Assembly (NCBI RefSeq): GCF_024585285.1 | Contig: NZ_CP040755.1 | Location: 3,720,001 to 3,784,000 of the forward strand | Direction of reading: 5' to 3' | Length of the DNA: 64,000 bases | From: Colwellia sp. M166 | Lineage (GTDB): Bacteria > Pseudomonadota > Gammaproteobacteria > Enterobacterales > Alteromonadaceae | In this document: positions 19,130 to 28,736 of the stretch, piece by piece | How positions within the stretch are numbered: position 1 is the first letter of the stretch | Layout: each line of letters starts with the position of its first letter | Position numbers and translations under genes: made by a program | Notes under the pieces: generated by a model | Databases searched by the model: none | Told to the model about the DNA's origin: nothing | Seen by the model: the letters and a program-made list of their open reading frames with translations, nothing else

Positions 19130-19254
19130 TTACTGACCTAATAATTGGTTTTTTTCACTAACAAATAGTGTATTTTATTAACAGCTGAGATAGAAGTCTT
19201 TTTTTAAATATTAATAAAGCTTTATTATTCATATTGTTACTATGTTTTAAAAAC

Positions 19255-19271
19255 TTGGCGCAAAACATGAA
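19255..19271 (+). promoter_or_regulatory. Probable sigma-54 promoter of pspA
   Basis: TTGGCGC with GG at 19257-19258 is followed 10 bases later by GA at 19269-19270, giving GG-N10-GA where the consensus is GG-N10-GC. The -24 element is good and the -12 element is degenerate, as is known for psp promoters. It lies about 50 bp before the pspA ATG. Confidence 0.6.
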
Positions 19272-19320
19272 TAGTAAAAGGCAAGACAATTAACGTAATT
19301 TTTTGAACGAGGAAGTAATT

Positions 19321-19989
19321 ATGGGTGTTTTTTCAAGGTTCACAGATATCATTAATTCTAATATTAACAACTTATTAGACAAAGCAGAAGATCCTGCAAA
19401 AATGGTGCGCTTGATCATACAAGAAATGGAAGACACGCTAGTTGAAGTACGTTCTTCATCAGCAAAAACATTAGCAGATAAAAAAGAATTAGCACGTCAA
19501 GCCAATCGCTTTGAATCTGATGCCGCGCAATGGCAAGATAAAGCTGAGTTAGCGCTAAGTAAAGATCGTGAAGATTTAGCACGTGCAGCATTAATGGAAA
19601 AGAAAAAATGTCTTGAAAGTGCAGGGACTCTACGTGATGAACTAGAACACGTAGATGGCCATATAGCAAAACTTCAAGATGAAATATCGCAGTTACAAGA
19701 TAAGTTAGCAGATGCAAAATCACGTCAAAAAGCAATTATTATGCGTGAAAAAACTGCTAGCTCTCGATTGAAAGTGAAAAAGAATATCGACAGTGATCGT
19801 GTTAATGATGCTTTAAGTCGTTTTGATCGCTATGAACGTAAAATTGATGATATCGAAGCACAAGTCGAGTCTTATGATATGGGCAGTAAGTCGTTAGCTG
19901 ATGAAATTGCTGATTTAGCCTCTGATGAAAAAGTTGATGATGAATTAGCCGCATTAAAAGCTAAAATGAAATCAGAAGCTAAAAAGTAA
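19321..19989 (+). CDS. pspA: Phage shock protein A
   Basis: Peripheral inner-membrane ESCRT-III-related protein that stabilises damaged membrane and inhibits PspF. The start MGVFSRFTDIINSNINNLLDKAEDPAKM is the family N-terminal amphipathic region (quoted key part GVFSRFTDIINSN), followed by long coiled coils. An in-frame TTG at 19303 exists, but the GAGGAA ribosome binding site and family alignment favour ATG 19321. Length 222 residues. Confidence 0.95.
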   Translation: MGVFSRFTDIINSNINNLLDKAEDPAKMVRLIIQEMEDTLVEVRSSSAKTLADKKELARQANRFESDAAQWQDKAELALSKDREDLARAALMEKKKCLESAGTLRDELEHVDGHIAKLQDEISQLQDKLADAKSRQKAIIMREKTASSRLKVKKNIDSDRVNDALSRFDRYERKIDDIEAQVESYDMGSKSLADEIADLASDEKVDDELAALKAKMKSEAKK

Positions 19990-20045
19990 ATAATTAGCCG
20001 TTAACAACGCATGCCTGGAATTAGGTGCAAGTAAGGGGAAGTATT

Positions 20046-20273
20046 GTGGAAGAGATTATTGTCGCTCCAGTTATTATATTTATGATAGTCGTAGCACCTA
20101 TCTGGTTGATTTTACACTATCGTAGTAAACGACAAATTAGTCAGGGCTTTAGTGAAGAAGAGTATATTCAGTTATCAGAGCTGTCTGAACTCGCTGATAA
20201 AATGGCTGATAGAATTAAAACTTTAGAAGCTATTTTGGATGCTGAAACGCCGGAGTGGAGAAATAAATTATGA
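20046..20273 (+). CDS. pspB: Phage shock protein B
   Basis: Small inner-membrane sensor working with PspC. One membrane helix (IIVAPVIIFMIVVAPIWLIL) is followed by a coiled coil ending LEAILDAETPEWRNKL, the PspB signature. The GTG at 20046 is chosen because AAGGGGAAG lies at the proper distance; an earlier GTG at 20025 lies on the far side of that site and would add seven residues. Overlaps pspC by 4 bp. Confidence 0.9.
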   Translation: MEEIIVAPVIIFMIVVAPIWLILHYRSKRQISQGFSEEEYIQLSELSELADKMADRIKTLEAILDAETPEWRNKL

Positions 20274-20746
20274 CCAGTAAAGGCCGAGGTGAGTTATATA
20301 GAAATACGAGCCAAGGAAAATTAGCCGGAGTTTGTGCAGGTATTGCCGATTACTTTGGCTGGGAAACTTGGCTGGTGCGTATATTGGTAGTTTCAGGTGT
20401 ATTGTTAGGCATGGGATGGTTTATTGTTATCTATATTGCTGCATGGTTTATCTTGGATAAAAAATCTGGCAATGCGGCTAATATTCATCGTAATGGGCAA
20501 CAAGCTAATAATGCTCAAGCACAAACGGCGCAGCAACGAACGGCAAAGCAACAGCGCTTTGATGAAGATATTACTAATGAATCGATTAAAGTGAAGTCAA
20601 GGGTTTGGCAAGCAGGAGAGCCACCAAAGCAAGCTTTTCATGACATTAGACGTAAATTTAAAACCTTAGAGCTAGAATTACAGGTTATTGAACGTTATGT
20701 AACATCGCCCGAGTTCACGGTTTCACGAGAAATAAATAAGTTATAA
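20270..20746 (+). CDS. pspC: Phage shock protein C
   Basis: Inner-membrane PspC-domain protein; residues about 8-65 carry GKLAGVCAGIADYFGWETWLVR and the following membrane helix. A low-complexity Q/A/N linker (about 72-100) and a coiled-coil tail follow. The tail ends ERYVTSPEFTVSREINKL, a motif also found at the end of the PspB-like protein at 54466. Length 158 residues. Last gene of pspABC, ahead of a strong terminator. Confidence 0.92.
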   Translation: MTSKGRGELYRNTSQGKLAGVCAGIADYFGWETWLVRILVVSGVLLGMGWFIVIYIAAWFILDKKSGNAANIHRNGQQANNAQAQTAQQRTAKQQRFDEDITNESIKVKSRVWQAGEPPKQAFHDIRRKFKTLELELQVIERYVTSPEFTVSREINKL

Positions 20747-20771
20747 AAAAAGCGGTTAAGCCGCTTTTTTA
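20746..20771 (+). terminator. Rho-independent terminator after pspC
   Basis: AAAAAGCGG and CCGCTTTTTT form a stem around TTAA with a T-run tail. Confidence 0.88.
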
Positions 20772-20949
20772 TTGGCAAAAATTTATCAGTAAGTCCGATA
20801 AAGTACTGTTATCAAAACTTAAAAACCGCTAGTATCAATGCTAATAATAGTATTGATACGCTGACTTTAGTCGACTACTTCCTAATGTGCTACACGTAGC
20901 GGACAGTGATTATCTTCAACGTATGTAAAATCCAAAATAGCACCCAACT

Positions 20950-22380
20950 ATGGCATTTATTAATAAAGCTCGATTAAAAAAATTAAAACAAAAAGCTAGT
21001 GATCTCGTTAATCGCTCTATCGATCAACATATAACACTTGCTGTGACTGGTTTAAGTCGTAGTGGTAAAACAGCTTTCATTACCTCACTGGTTAATCAAT
21101 TATTAAATGAAGGCAATAATTCACAATTAAGTTTTTTTAATGTTGTTCATGAGGGGCGTTATATTGCTGCGAAACGAGTGCCACAAAAGCACCTTCATAT
21201 CCCGAGGTTTGAATATGATGGCGCGTTTTCAGCATTGTGTCAGTCACCGCCACAATGGCCAAAACCAACCAATGGTATTAGTGAACTACGTCTAGCTGTG
21301 CGTTATCAACCGAAAGACTCTTTGTTAAAATATGCCACGGGATCAGCAACGCTGTATATTGATATCACCGACTATCCTGGTGAGTGGTTGCTTGATTTAC
21401 CGATGTTATCACTGACCTTTGAAGAATGGTCCAAACAAACCACAGCGTTACTTAGTCAAGCACCCAGAAATGCACATGCACAGACATTTCTCGATAAATT
21501 AGCCGACTTTGATCCTTTTGCCAGTGTCGACGAAAGCGTATTAGCGCAATTGTCAAAAGAGTACACCGAACTGTTACTGATTTTTCGCCATCAGCTAGGT
21601 TTATCAGTTATTCAACCGGGTCGTTTTATTTTACCCGGCGAGTTAGAAGATGCGCCAATATTACAGTTTTTTCCTTACAGCGGCTTTGATGAGATTGACA
21701 GCAATAACTACCAAAATGCCAAGGACGATTGTTATATTGGCATGTTACGAGCACGATTTATTGAATACAAAGAACGTGTTGTTCGTCGCTTTTACAAAGA
21801 GCACTTTATTAACTTTGATCGACAAATTGTCCTTGCCGAATGTTTAACGCCATTAAATAATGGCCCTGAGAGCTTTGCTGATTTACAAAATGCTATGGCG
21901 ATGATCATGGAAAGCTTTCAATATGGACAATCGAGTATATTTTCTCGCTTATTTTCACCGAAAATTGATCGACTATTATTTGCTGCAACTAAGGCTGACC
22001 ATGTTACACCTGAACAACATGGTAACTTGGTTTCACTGTTAAATAAGCTAGTTTTTCAAACTAAGCAACAATTAAGCTTTGATGCTATCAAGATGAAAAC
22101 CATTGCTATTGCTTCCGTTAAAGCAACGCAAGTTGGTAAAAGCCAATACCAAGGGCGCACCATTCCTGTTATTAAAGGCCGACAATTAACTAATGATAAA
22201 ATGATCACTTTATTTCCGGGTACCGTGCCTGCGAGTATTCCAGAGCTTGATTATTGGCAAAAGCAAGCATTTAACTATATCGCTTTTTCACCAATAAGCT
22301 CAGCCAATAAAGAAGAGTGTTTACCACACCTTCGCATGGATCAAATGTTACAGTTTTTGTTGGGAGATAAATTAAAATGA
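20950..22380 (+). CDS. ycjX: YcjX-family GTP-binding protein
   Basis: P-loop protein of the DUF463/YcjX family, co-occurring with psp genes and part of the membrane stress response in enterobacteria. Walker A is GLSRSGKT (residues 34-41), DITDYPGEWLLDLP is a switch-like conserved segment and LFAATKADHV resembles a guanine-specificity (TKxD) motif. Length 476 residues. It overlaps ycjF by 4 bp. Confidence 0.92.
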   Translation: MAFINKARLKKLKQKASDLVNRSIDQHITLAVTGLSRSGKTAFITSLVNQLLNEGNNSQLSFFNVVHEGRYIAAKRVPQKHLHIPRFEYDGAFSALCQSPPQWPKPTNGISELRLAVRYQPKDSLLKYATGSATLYIDITDYPGEWLLDLPMLSLTFEEWSKQTTALLSQAPRNAHAQTFLDKLADFDPFASVDESVLAQLSKEYTELLLIFRHQLGLSVIQPGRFILPGELEDAPILQFFPYSGFDEIDSNNYQNAKDDCYIGMLRARFIEYKERVVRRFYKEHFINFDRQIVLAECLTPLNNGPESFADLQNAMAMIMESFQYGQSSIFSRLFSPKIDRLLFAATKADHVTPEQHGNLVSLLNKLVFQTKQQLSFDAIKMKTIAIASVKATQVGKSQYQGRTIPVIKGRQLTNDKMITLFPGTVPASIPELDYWQKQAFNYIAFSPISSANKEECLPHLRMDQMLQFLLGDKLK

Positions 22381-23396
22381 TTGAGAATAAAGAGAAATAT
22401 CAACAACAAATATTGTTTGATGCGGTTGATATTACTGACGAGGCTATCAAAGAAAATACCTCGCAAATTATTGTTAATGAGCAAGATTGGGTAAGTGATG
22501 AACAAATAGAACAAGTCGATGATAACTTAGTCATAGAAAGTAAGAAACCAAGTTGGCTTTGGCGTACGCTCGGTATTGTTTTTATCACTTTAGTTGGTGT
22601 TGAAACGGTACAATTCTTTATGAATGGTTTTAGCCAGTCACCAATAATTGCTAGTTTATATGCTATTTTATTGGCTGGTTTATCACTTGTTTGTGGGCGT
22701 AGTATTTGGCGCGAGTGGTCAGGGTTGAGACAATTTAAATCTCAGCAGAATCTTAAGCAACAAGCACAAAATATTATCAATGAAACTGAAACTGATGATG
22801 TTGATGCCGCGAGCCTCTGTGAAAAAATTTCTCAACGTTTACCGAGCGATCTAGCTGAGTTTGACCATGGTGCATGGCAAAACTTAAAGCTTGAGGAATA
22901 CAATGATGTTGAAATTATGCAATTATATTCACGTAATGTGTTGTCTCAAGTTGATCAAAAAGCCCTAAAAGAAATAGCCAAGTTTTCCTCCGAATCAGTC
23001 GTTTTAGTCGCACTCAGTCCTATTGCTATTCTTGATATGCTGCTGATGCTGTGGCGAAATTTACGCTTAGTAAATAAAATAGCGGCTTTATATGGTTTAA
23101 AGCTAAGTTATTGGAGTCGGGTAAAGTTAATTAAGCAAGTTATTGTCAATATGGCTTATGCCGGCGCAAGTGAATTAGTAGCAGATTTAGGTGCAGATTT
23201 ACTCGGTGCTGAGCTCTTAGGGAAATTGTCTACACGTATGGCACAAGGCCTAGGGGCAGGCATGCTAACGGCCAGATTAGGGCTAAAAGCTATGCATTTG
23301 TGTCGACCAATCCCTTTTGCTGATGATGCTCCTAGACTTGGTCATATACGCCAAAAAATAGTTAGTCAAGTACAACAGTTGATAAAGAAACCATAA
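22377..23396 (+). CDS. ycjF: YcjF-family inner-membrane protein
   Basis: Membrane protein of the YcjF/TIGR01620 family with an acidic cytoplasmic N-terminus, two adjacent helices (residues about 62-110) and a C-terminal DUF697-type hydrophobic region (VVLVALSPIAILDMLLMLWRN, YAGASELVADLGADLLG). Partner of YcjX; the pairing beside pspABC is the same as in E. coli. Biochemical role not established. Confidence 0.9.
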   Translation: MIENKEKYQQQILFDAVDITDEAIKENTSQIIVNEQDWVSDEQIEQVDDNLVIESKKPSWLWRTLGIVFITLVGVETVQFFMNGFSQSPIIASLYAILLAGLSLVCGRSIWREWSGLRQFKSQQNLKQQAQNIINETETDDVDAASLCEKISQRLPSDLAEFDHGAWQNLKLEEYNDVEIMQLYSRNVLSQVDQKALKEIAKFSSESVVLVALSPIAILDMLLMLWRNLRLVNKIAALYGLKLSYWSRVKLIKQVIVNMAYAGASELVADLGADLLGAELLGKLSTRMAQGLGAGMLTARLGLKAMHLCRPIPFADDAPRLGHIRQKIVSQVQQLIKKP

Positions 23397-23441
23397 TATA
23401 TCATTGAAAATAAACACTAATTTTTCATTTGTACATTTAGA

Positions 23442-23459
23442 TGTAACACAAATTTTACA
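23442..23459 (+). promoter_or_regulatory. TyrR box upstream of phhA
   Basis: TGTAAC-N6-TTTACA departs from the TyrR consensus TGTAAA-N6-TTTACA at one position. It lies about 143 bp before phhA; tyrR is encoded three genes downstream. Confidence 0.7.
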
Positions 23460-23601
23460 CTCTTTTGTTCTGCTTGAAAAATAGCCACTTTGAAAGTCGT
23501 GCTTTTTCTACTGTTGTTGCCTTACTATTGAAGCACAACAGTTGTTCTAAATATCAAAATAACATTAAAAAAATTGATATTCACTAAGTAAGGTTAACAT
23601 A

Positions 23602-24414
23602 ATGGCGAAGGCGACTAAGTATGTTTCAAAAGTTGCAGATGAACAGGGTAATATTGCTTGGTCTGTAGCAGAAAACAAAATTTGGCAAGCATTAATTACC
23701 CGACAATTGTCAACGGTGCATGATACTGCATGTGACGAATTTATTGAAGGTTTAAGCAAGTTAAAGCTTCCGCAAGACCATATCCCTCAATTAGAAGAAG
23801 TTAGTATGGTATTGAGATCTACAACCGGTTGGAGCTGTGAACCTGTACCGGCACTGATTGGTTTTGGTGAGTTTTTTCGTTTGCTATCAGAGCGAAAGTT
23901 TCCGGTTGCGACATTTATCCGTTCGCAGGAAGAGTTTGATTATTTACAGGAGCCCGATATATTTCATGAAATATATGGTCACTGTCCATTATTGACTAAT
24001 GAATCTTTCGCTAATTACACCCAAGCCTATGGCATGATGGGGTTAAATGCATCGAAAGAAGATCGCGTGTTCTTAGCACGCTTATACTGGTTTACTGTTG
24101 AGTTTGGTTTATTAAATACGCCCAAAGGCTTACGTGTATATGGCGGTGGTATCTTGTCTTCACCAAGTGAGACAGAATATGCGCTAAATGATAAAAATGT
24201 CGAAAGAAAGCCACTCGATGTTTTAGATGTTTTACGAACACAATATCGTATTGATATTATGCAACCTATTTACTTTATGCTTACCAAAGTCAGTGATCTT
24301 GATGATATACGAAAATTAGAAGTAGAAGATATTATGGCATTAGTAGAACAAGCAAAAGTAATGGGCTTACATCCAGCTAAATTTGAATTAAAAACAACCT
24401 CAAAAGCGAGTTAA
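23602..24414 (+). CDS. phhA: Phenylalanine 4-monooxygenase
   Basis: Iron- and tetrahydropterin-dependent hydroxylation of phenylalanine to tyrosine in the cytoplasm. Residues [11 protein letters not shown] contain iron ligands His122 and His127, and Glu167 in WFTVEFGLL is the third ligand. [13 protein letters not shown] and [11 protein letters not shown] are conserved active-site segments. Length 270 residues, the usual single-domain bacterial form. phhB follows by 11 bp. A TyrR box lies in the promoter region. Confidence 0.96.
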   Translation: MAKATKYVSKVADEQGNIAWSVAENKIWQALITRQLSTVHDTACDEFIEGLSKLKLPQDHIPQLEEVSMVLRSTTGWSCEPVPALIGFGEFFRLLSERKFPVATFIRSQEEFDYLQEPDIFHEIYGHCPLLTNESFANYTQAYGMMGLNASKEDRVFLARLYWFTVEFGLLNTPKGLRVYGGGILSSPSETEYALNDKNVERKPLDVLDVLRTQYRIDIMQPIYFMLTKVSDLDDIRKLEVEDIMALVEQAKVMGLHPAKFELKTTSKAS

Positions 24415-24425
24415 AGGAATTTTTT

Positions 24426-24764
24426 ATGAGCGGTGAATTATCCAATCAACAATGTGAAGCATGCCAAGTTGACGCACCTAAAGTGAGTGACGACGAGCTA
24501 GCAAGTCTTTTAGCGCAAATACCTGACTGGGTACCGGCAGTAAATAATGGCGTTATGATGCTAGAAAGGGTTTATAAGTTTAAAAATTATAAACTAGCTT
24601 GGGCGTTTGCAAATAAAGTTTCAGAATTAGCCGAAGAGGAGTTCCACCATCCAGCTATTTTATTAGAGTGGGGTAAAGTAAAAGTTACTTGGTGGACCCA
24701 TGCTATCAAAGGGCTGCATAAAAATGACTTTATCTGTGCAGCAAAAACTGATCAGCTTCTGTAA
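24426..24764 (+). CDS. phhB: 4a-hydroxytetrahydrobiopterin dehydratase
   Basis: Recycles the pterin cofactor after the PhhA reaction (PCD/DCoH fold). Conserved [22 protein letters not shown] contains the catalytic histidines, and the C-terminal [14 protein letters not shown] is typical. Length 112 residues. Co-transcribed with phhA; a terminator follows. Confidence 0.95.
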   Translation: MSGELSNQQCEACQVDAPKVSDDELASLLAQIPDWVPAVNNGVMMLERVYKFKNYKLAWAFANKVSELAEEEFHHPAILLEWGKVKVTWWTHAIKGLHKNDFICAAKTDQLL

Positions 24765-24788
24765 CGTTTGCTTACAACAATATCGACT

Positions 24789-24819
24789 AGCCTCCTATTA
24801 CAGGGGGCTTTTTTTTTTG
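24789..24819 (+). terminator. Rho-independent terminator after phhB
   Basis: AGCCTCCT (24789-24796) pairs with AGGGGGCT (24802-24809), with one G-T wobble, and is followed by a long T run. It separates phhAB from the tyrR promoter. Confidence 0.85.
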
Positions 24820-24820
24820 T

Positions 24821-24838
24821 TGTAAAAAATAGTTTACA
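24821..24838 (+). promoter_or_regulatory. TyrR box upstream of tyrR
   Basis: TGTAAA-AAATAG-TTTACA is a perfect match to the TyrR consensus, 40 bp before the tyrR ATG and just after the phhB terminator. This position implies autoregulation. Confidence 0.78.
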
Positions 24839-24878
24839 ATAGCATTACTAGGTTTTGTTGTTTGCTTGAGGTTAATAA

Positions 24879-26429
24879 ATGCGTTTAGAAATTGGTTGTC
24901 ACGACCGAGTTGGTATCGCACAAAGTGTTTTGGCAATATTTGTTGACCGCGACATTGATCTGCGCGGTATTGAATTGAAACAACCCGGAAAAATCTTTAT
25001 AAATATACCAGACTTAGAATTTTCTGAGTTACAGGATTTTATGCCACAATTACGTTTAATTGACGGCGTTTTAGATGTAAAAACCACACCCTATATGCCG
25101 TCTGAGCGTGAGCGAAATGAATTTGAAACTTTAGTTAAAACTTTTCCTGATCCTTTTATTTCAGTTGATAGTAAAGGGCAAATACGTATGGTCAATAATG
25201 CTGCAGCGCAAATTATGTGTAATTCGCTTGAACATATTGTTGGCGAGAATGTTGGGCAGTGGCTAAAAGGCTTTAATTTTACTCGCTGGCTCGATGGAGA
25301 AGAAGTATTGGCGCAAACACGTCGCATTAAATTTCAAGAAGATGATTTTGTTGCTGATATAATTCCTATTCATGTTGCTGAAGGCAATGAAGCACAAGTA
25401 CTGGCTGGTGCAGTATTGATATTAAAGTCGGAAGCGAGATTAGGCCAACAAATAAGTGCTTTTAAGAAAGCCAATGAAAATAACTTTACTGGTATTCAAG
25501 CGAACAGTAGCTCAATGCGTAAATTGATACGTGAAGCTAAGCGTATGGCTTTACTTGATTCTTCTATGTTGATTGTTGGAGAAACAGGTACCGGTAAAGA
25601 GCTATTGGCTCGAGCTTGTCATGCCGCGAGTGATCGAACTGATAAACCTTTTATGACGCTAAGTTGTGCAGCATTACCCGATGATGCTGCCGAAACTGAA
25701 TTGTTTGGCTCAGGCACGGCCGGCGCAGTAAACAGCAAGCGTGGCATTTTTGAATCAGCTGATGGCGGCACGATATTTTTTGATGAAGTCGGTGAAATGT
25801 CGGCAAAATTACAGACCAAAGTTTTGCGTGTAATTCAAGATGGTACATTTAGGCGTATTGATGACGAGAAAGAAATTAAAGTTAATGTCCGTATTATTGG
25901 CTCGACCAATCGTGATTTACTTAGCATGGTCTCACTTGGTGAATTTCGAGAAGACTTATATTATCGTTTAAATGTCTTAGGCCTTAACATTCCTTCTTTG
26001 AGAGAACGGCGTGCAGATATTGTTCCTCTAGCGGAACTTTTTGTTGCTAAATTTGGTCAACGTATTGGTAAAACGCATATTTCTTTTGATAAAGAATGTC
26101 TTGAGTTTATTGAGCATTACCCTTGGCCGGGCAATGTTAGGCAACTTGAGAACGTTTTGATCAGAGCCGTGTCGTTAATTGAGGGTAATATCATCATGAC
26201 TTCTCATTTACAATTACCCGCATATACGCGTGAGCATGGTTATTTAGAACAAGATTTTGAAGGTACTTTGGATGCGGCAGTGAAAAATTTTGAAGCAGAT
26301 TTATTGCGTAAATTGTATCCAGCTTACCCGAGTACACGACAATTAGCCAAAAAGTTAGGCCTTAGCCATACGGCTATTGCCAACAAACTGCGTGACTACG
26401 ATATTAATAAAAAAACCGTTAAAATTTAA
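24879..26429 (+). CDS. tyrR: Aromatic amino acid regulator TyrR/PhhR
   Basis: Ligand-responsive regulator of aromatic amino acid genes. Domains in order: N-terminal ACT (residues 1-70), PAS (about 80-180), AAA+ (about 205-430, Walker A GETGTGKE 234-241, Walker B TIFFDEV), and a C-terminal helix-turn-helix (TRQLAKKLGLSHTAIANKL). The sigma-54 contact GAFTGA is absent: the matching place reads GSGTAGAVNSKRG. The same loss is known in E. coli TyrR, which works with sigma-70. A perfect TyrR box precedes the gene, and phhAB is the likely target. Confidence 0.95.
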   Translation: MRLEIGCHDRVGIAQSVLAIFVDRDIDLRGIELKQPGKIFINIPDLEFSELQDFMPQLRLIDGVLDVKTTPYMPSERERNEFETLVKTFPDPFISVDSKGQIRMVNNAAAQIMCNSLEHIVGENVGQWLKGFNFTRWLDGEEVLAQTRRIKFQEDDFVADIIPIHVAEGNEAQVLAGAVLILKSEARLGQQISAFKKANENNFTGIQANSSSMRKLIREAKRMALLDSSMLIVGETGTGKELLARACHAASDRTDKPFMTLSCAALPDDAAETELFGSGTAGAVNSKRGIFESADGGTIFFDEVGEMSAKLQTKVLRVIQDGTFRRIDDEKEIKVNVRIIGSTNRDLLSMVSLGEFREDLYYRLNVLGLNIPSLRERRADIVPLAELFVAKFGQRIGKTHISFDKECLEFIEHYPWPGNVRQLENVLIRAVSLIEGNIIMTSHLQLPAYTREHGYLEQDFEGTLDAAVKNFEADLLRKLYPAYPSTRQLAKKLGLSHTAIANKLRDYDINKKTVKI

Positions 26430-26488
26430 TACAGAGCAGGCTAATATGCTGATATTAGCCTTACGATAAAATGATTTGAGTATTAAAA

Positions 26489-27130
26489 ATGAAATTATAT
26501 GGTTATTGGCGTTCATCTGCGGCCTATAGGGTTAGAATCGTACTGCACTTAAAAGGTTTAGAATTTGAATCTATTCCGGTACATTTGGTTAAGAATGGTG
26601 GCGAGCAGCATGATGCTATGTATACCCAACTGAATCCAACACATTTAGTACCAACTTTTGTTGATGAAGATGTGGTGTTACATCAGTCAATTGCTATTAT
26701 TGAGTATCTAGATGAGAAGTACCCTGTATCAGTACTTTATCCTGAAGATGTCGTTGTTAAAGCGAAAGTGAAAGCATTAGCACTTGATATTGCCTGTGAA
26801 ATTCATCCGGTTAATAATTTGCGAGTGCAACAATATTTGGCTAAACATTTATCGGCACAAGAGAGTGATAAATTGGCTTGGAGCCATCATTGGATGAGGA
26901 TAGGTTTCCACGCTATAGAACAGCAGTTAAAAGTAAACTCGGGTAAATACTGTTTTGGTGATAATATTACTATGGCTGATATTTGTTTAGTACCACAAGT
27001 TTATAATGCTTATCGATTTAATCTTGATATGAGCGAGTTCCCAAATATTTGTCGAGTGGCTGATAATTGTAATCAGCACGCAGCATTTATTGCAGCATTA
27101 CCCGAAAATCAGGCAGATGCACAACATTAA
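26489..27130 (+). CDS. maiA: Maleylacetoacetate isomerase
   Basis: Zeta-class glutathione transferase fold isomerising maleylacetoacetate to fumarylacetoacetate in tyrosine/homogentisate catabolism. The motif SSAAYRVRIVLHLKGL (residues 9-24) includes the zeta-class SS-x-C/A active site, and HQSIAIIEYLDE binds glutathione. Length 213 residues. It follows tyrR by 59 bp. The other homogentisate genes are not in the window. Confidence 0.93.
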   Translation: MKLYGYWRSSAAYRVRIVLHLKGLEFESIPVHLVKNGGEQHDAMYTQLNPTHLVPTFVDEDVVLHQSIAIIEYLDEKYPVSVLYPEDVVVKAKVKALALDIACEIHPVNNLRVQQYLAKHLSAQESDKLAWSHHWMRIGFHAIEQQLKVNSGKYCFGDNITMADICLVPQVYNAYRFNLDMSEFPNICRVADNCNQHAAFIAALPENQADAQH

Positions 27131-27207
27131 TATAAAATTTTTCTTAAGGTTAGTGTGTCAATACTTACCATTTGTTATGTCATTAACTACAAAAAATAAA
27201 GGTTATT

Positions 27208-28056
27208 ATGTCAACTCAAAATGCTGAACAGAAACAAACACCTTGGGCTATTATTGCGATAATCATTGCCGCTATTATGGCATTTGTCGTCTATTACTAT
27301 GTCATTGCTGAAGATGATAAAATAGATGTTCCGGCGATTTCAACCACGGTGACAGAGCCAGAACTTGTAGTTGAAGCTACACCTGAGATAATTGAGCCTG
27401 AAGTTCTAGATGAGCTGGTTATTGAAGACGTTGTTGAGCCCGAACCAGAGATTATATTACCGACCTTGGATGAAAGCGATAGCTGGTTTACGGCTAAACT
27501 GCCAGATTTAACCTGGCGTAAGGAGTTAGTCAAATTAATGGTAACTGACGATATGATTCGCCGCTTTGTAGTTTTTACTGATAACTTCAGTCAAGGCACT
27601 TTAGCTTATGAACACACGCCATTAGTTACGCCTAATGCAAAATTCACGGCAATAGAATCACAAGCTGATAATGGTGTTAAATGGCAGTGGGATGAAAGCA
27701 ATACGCGTCGTTTTAGTCTTTATGTTGACTTATTGCGCTCGATGGATAGTGAAATGCTTATCCAATGGTACGTCGAGTTAAAACCATTAATTGATCAAGC
27801 TTATGCTGAATTAGGCTATCCCGATGATGACTTTACGGAAGTTTTGCATGGGGCAATAACGAAGGTTTTGGATATGGAAATCCCTAAAAATCAACCCGAA
27901 TTAGAGCGACCTAGTGTTATGTATAAATATAAAGATGAATCTTTAGAATCTTTAGATGACGCAGAGAAACTTTTACTTAGGTTAGGCAAAGAAAACCTGC
28001 TTGTCATCAAGTCAGTGTTATTAGAGATTAATGAAAAGCTAGCTAAAGCGCGTTAA
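27208..28056 (+). CDS. DUF3014 domain-containing membrane-anchored protein
   Basis: One N-terminal membrane helix (WAIIAIIIAAIMAFVVYYYV, residues 13-32), an acidic Glu/Pro-rich linker (about 45-85), then a DUF3014 domain starting LPTLDESDSWFTAKLPDL with DDMIRRFVVFTDNFSQGTLA. Length 282 residues. Function unknown; the topology places the domain in the periplasm. The next gene begins close behind the stop, so they may be cotranscribed. Confidence 0.8.
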   Translation: MSTQNAEQKQTPWAIIAIIIAAIMAFVVYYYVIAEDDKIDVPAISTTVTEPELVVEATPEIIEPEVLDELVIEDVVEPEPEIILPTLDESDSWFTAKLPDLTWRKELVKLMVTDDMIRRFVVFTDNFSQGTLAYEHTPLVTPNAKFTAIESQADNGVKWQWDESNTRRFSLYVDLLRSMDSEMLIQWYVELKPLIDQAYAELGYPDDDFTEVLHGAITKVLDMEIPKNQPELERPSVMYKYKDESLESLDDAEKLLLRLGKENLLVIKSVLLEINEKLAKAR

Positions 28057-28076
28057 CATTGAGCAAGAAATTGAAA

Positions 28077-28655
28077 ATGCCAATGGTTCCAACAAGCGTT
28101 CCAAGACGAGATTATGGCGTCTTGGGACGCTTAGCGAGAAAAATGCTACTGCTCAATGGCTGGAAAATTTGTGGAGAGTTACCACCGCAAGATAAATTTA
28201 TTCTGGCAGTTGCCCCGCATACTTCAAATTGGGATTTCTTTATCGGTATTGCTGCGATGTTTTCATTAAACCTCAAAGTATCTTTTTTTGGTAAGGCGAG
28301 TATTTTTCGTTGGCCAGTGAAAACATTATTAAAAGCAATTGGTGGCATTGCTGTTGATCGTAGTCACAGCCGTGGTGTTGTTGGCCAGATAGTCGAAAAA
28401 TTTAAGCAAAGTGATGCATTCATTTTAGGCTTAGCACCAGAAGGTACTCGCAGCAAAACGGTTGAATGGAGAACGGGGTTTCTACATATAGCCAAACAAG
28501 CAAATGTACCTGTCATACCTGTGAGTTTTGATTTTATTAAAAAAGAAGTACGATTTCATCTAGCGGTCAGCATAACCGGGGAGATCGAGCAAGAATTAAT
28601 TGACTTTAAGCAAGTGTTTTCTGAAGTTTGTGCAAAAAATCCCCAAGCAGTTTGA
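28077..28655 (+). CDS. PlsC-type lysophospholipid acyltransferase family protein
   Basis: Acyltransferase of the 1-acyl-glycerol-3-phosphate type. APHTSNWDFFIG provides the catalytic HxxxxD, and LGLAPEGTRSKTVEWRTGF carries the second conserved EGTR block. Length 192 residues from ATG 28077; an in-frame TTG at 28059 would add six residues, and neither start has a strong ribosome binding site. Probably acts on phospholipid or an acylated substrate at the inner membrane; the exact acceptor is not known. Confidence 0.85.
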   Translation: MPMVPTSVPRRDYGVLGRLARKMLLLNGWKICGELPPQDKFILAVAPHTSNWDFFIGIAAMFSLNLKVSFFGKASIFRWPVKTLLKAIGGIAVDRSHSRGVVGQIVEKFKQSDAFILGLAPEGTRSKTVEWRTGFLHIAKQANVPVIPVSFDFIKKEVRFHLAVSITGEIEQELIDFKQVFSEVCAKNPQAV

Positions 28656-28671
28656 TTTTAGCAACTAGCGC

Positions 28672-28700
28672 TTGCAACTGAGCAATTGATTAGCGATAAT
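28672..28700 (+). promoter_or_regulatory. Probable sigma-70 promoter of the 4.5S RNA gene
   Basis: TTGCAA (28672-28677) and GATAAT (28695-28700) are separated by exactly 17 bases and followed by a GC-rich discriminator, as expected for a growth-controlled stable RNA promoter. Confidence 0.65.
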
Positions 28701-28736
28701 TCGCGCCGCGCTAAAGATATTCTTAAGCGCTACTAT

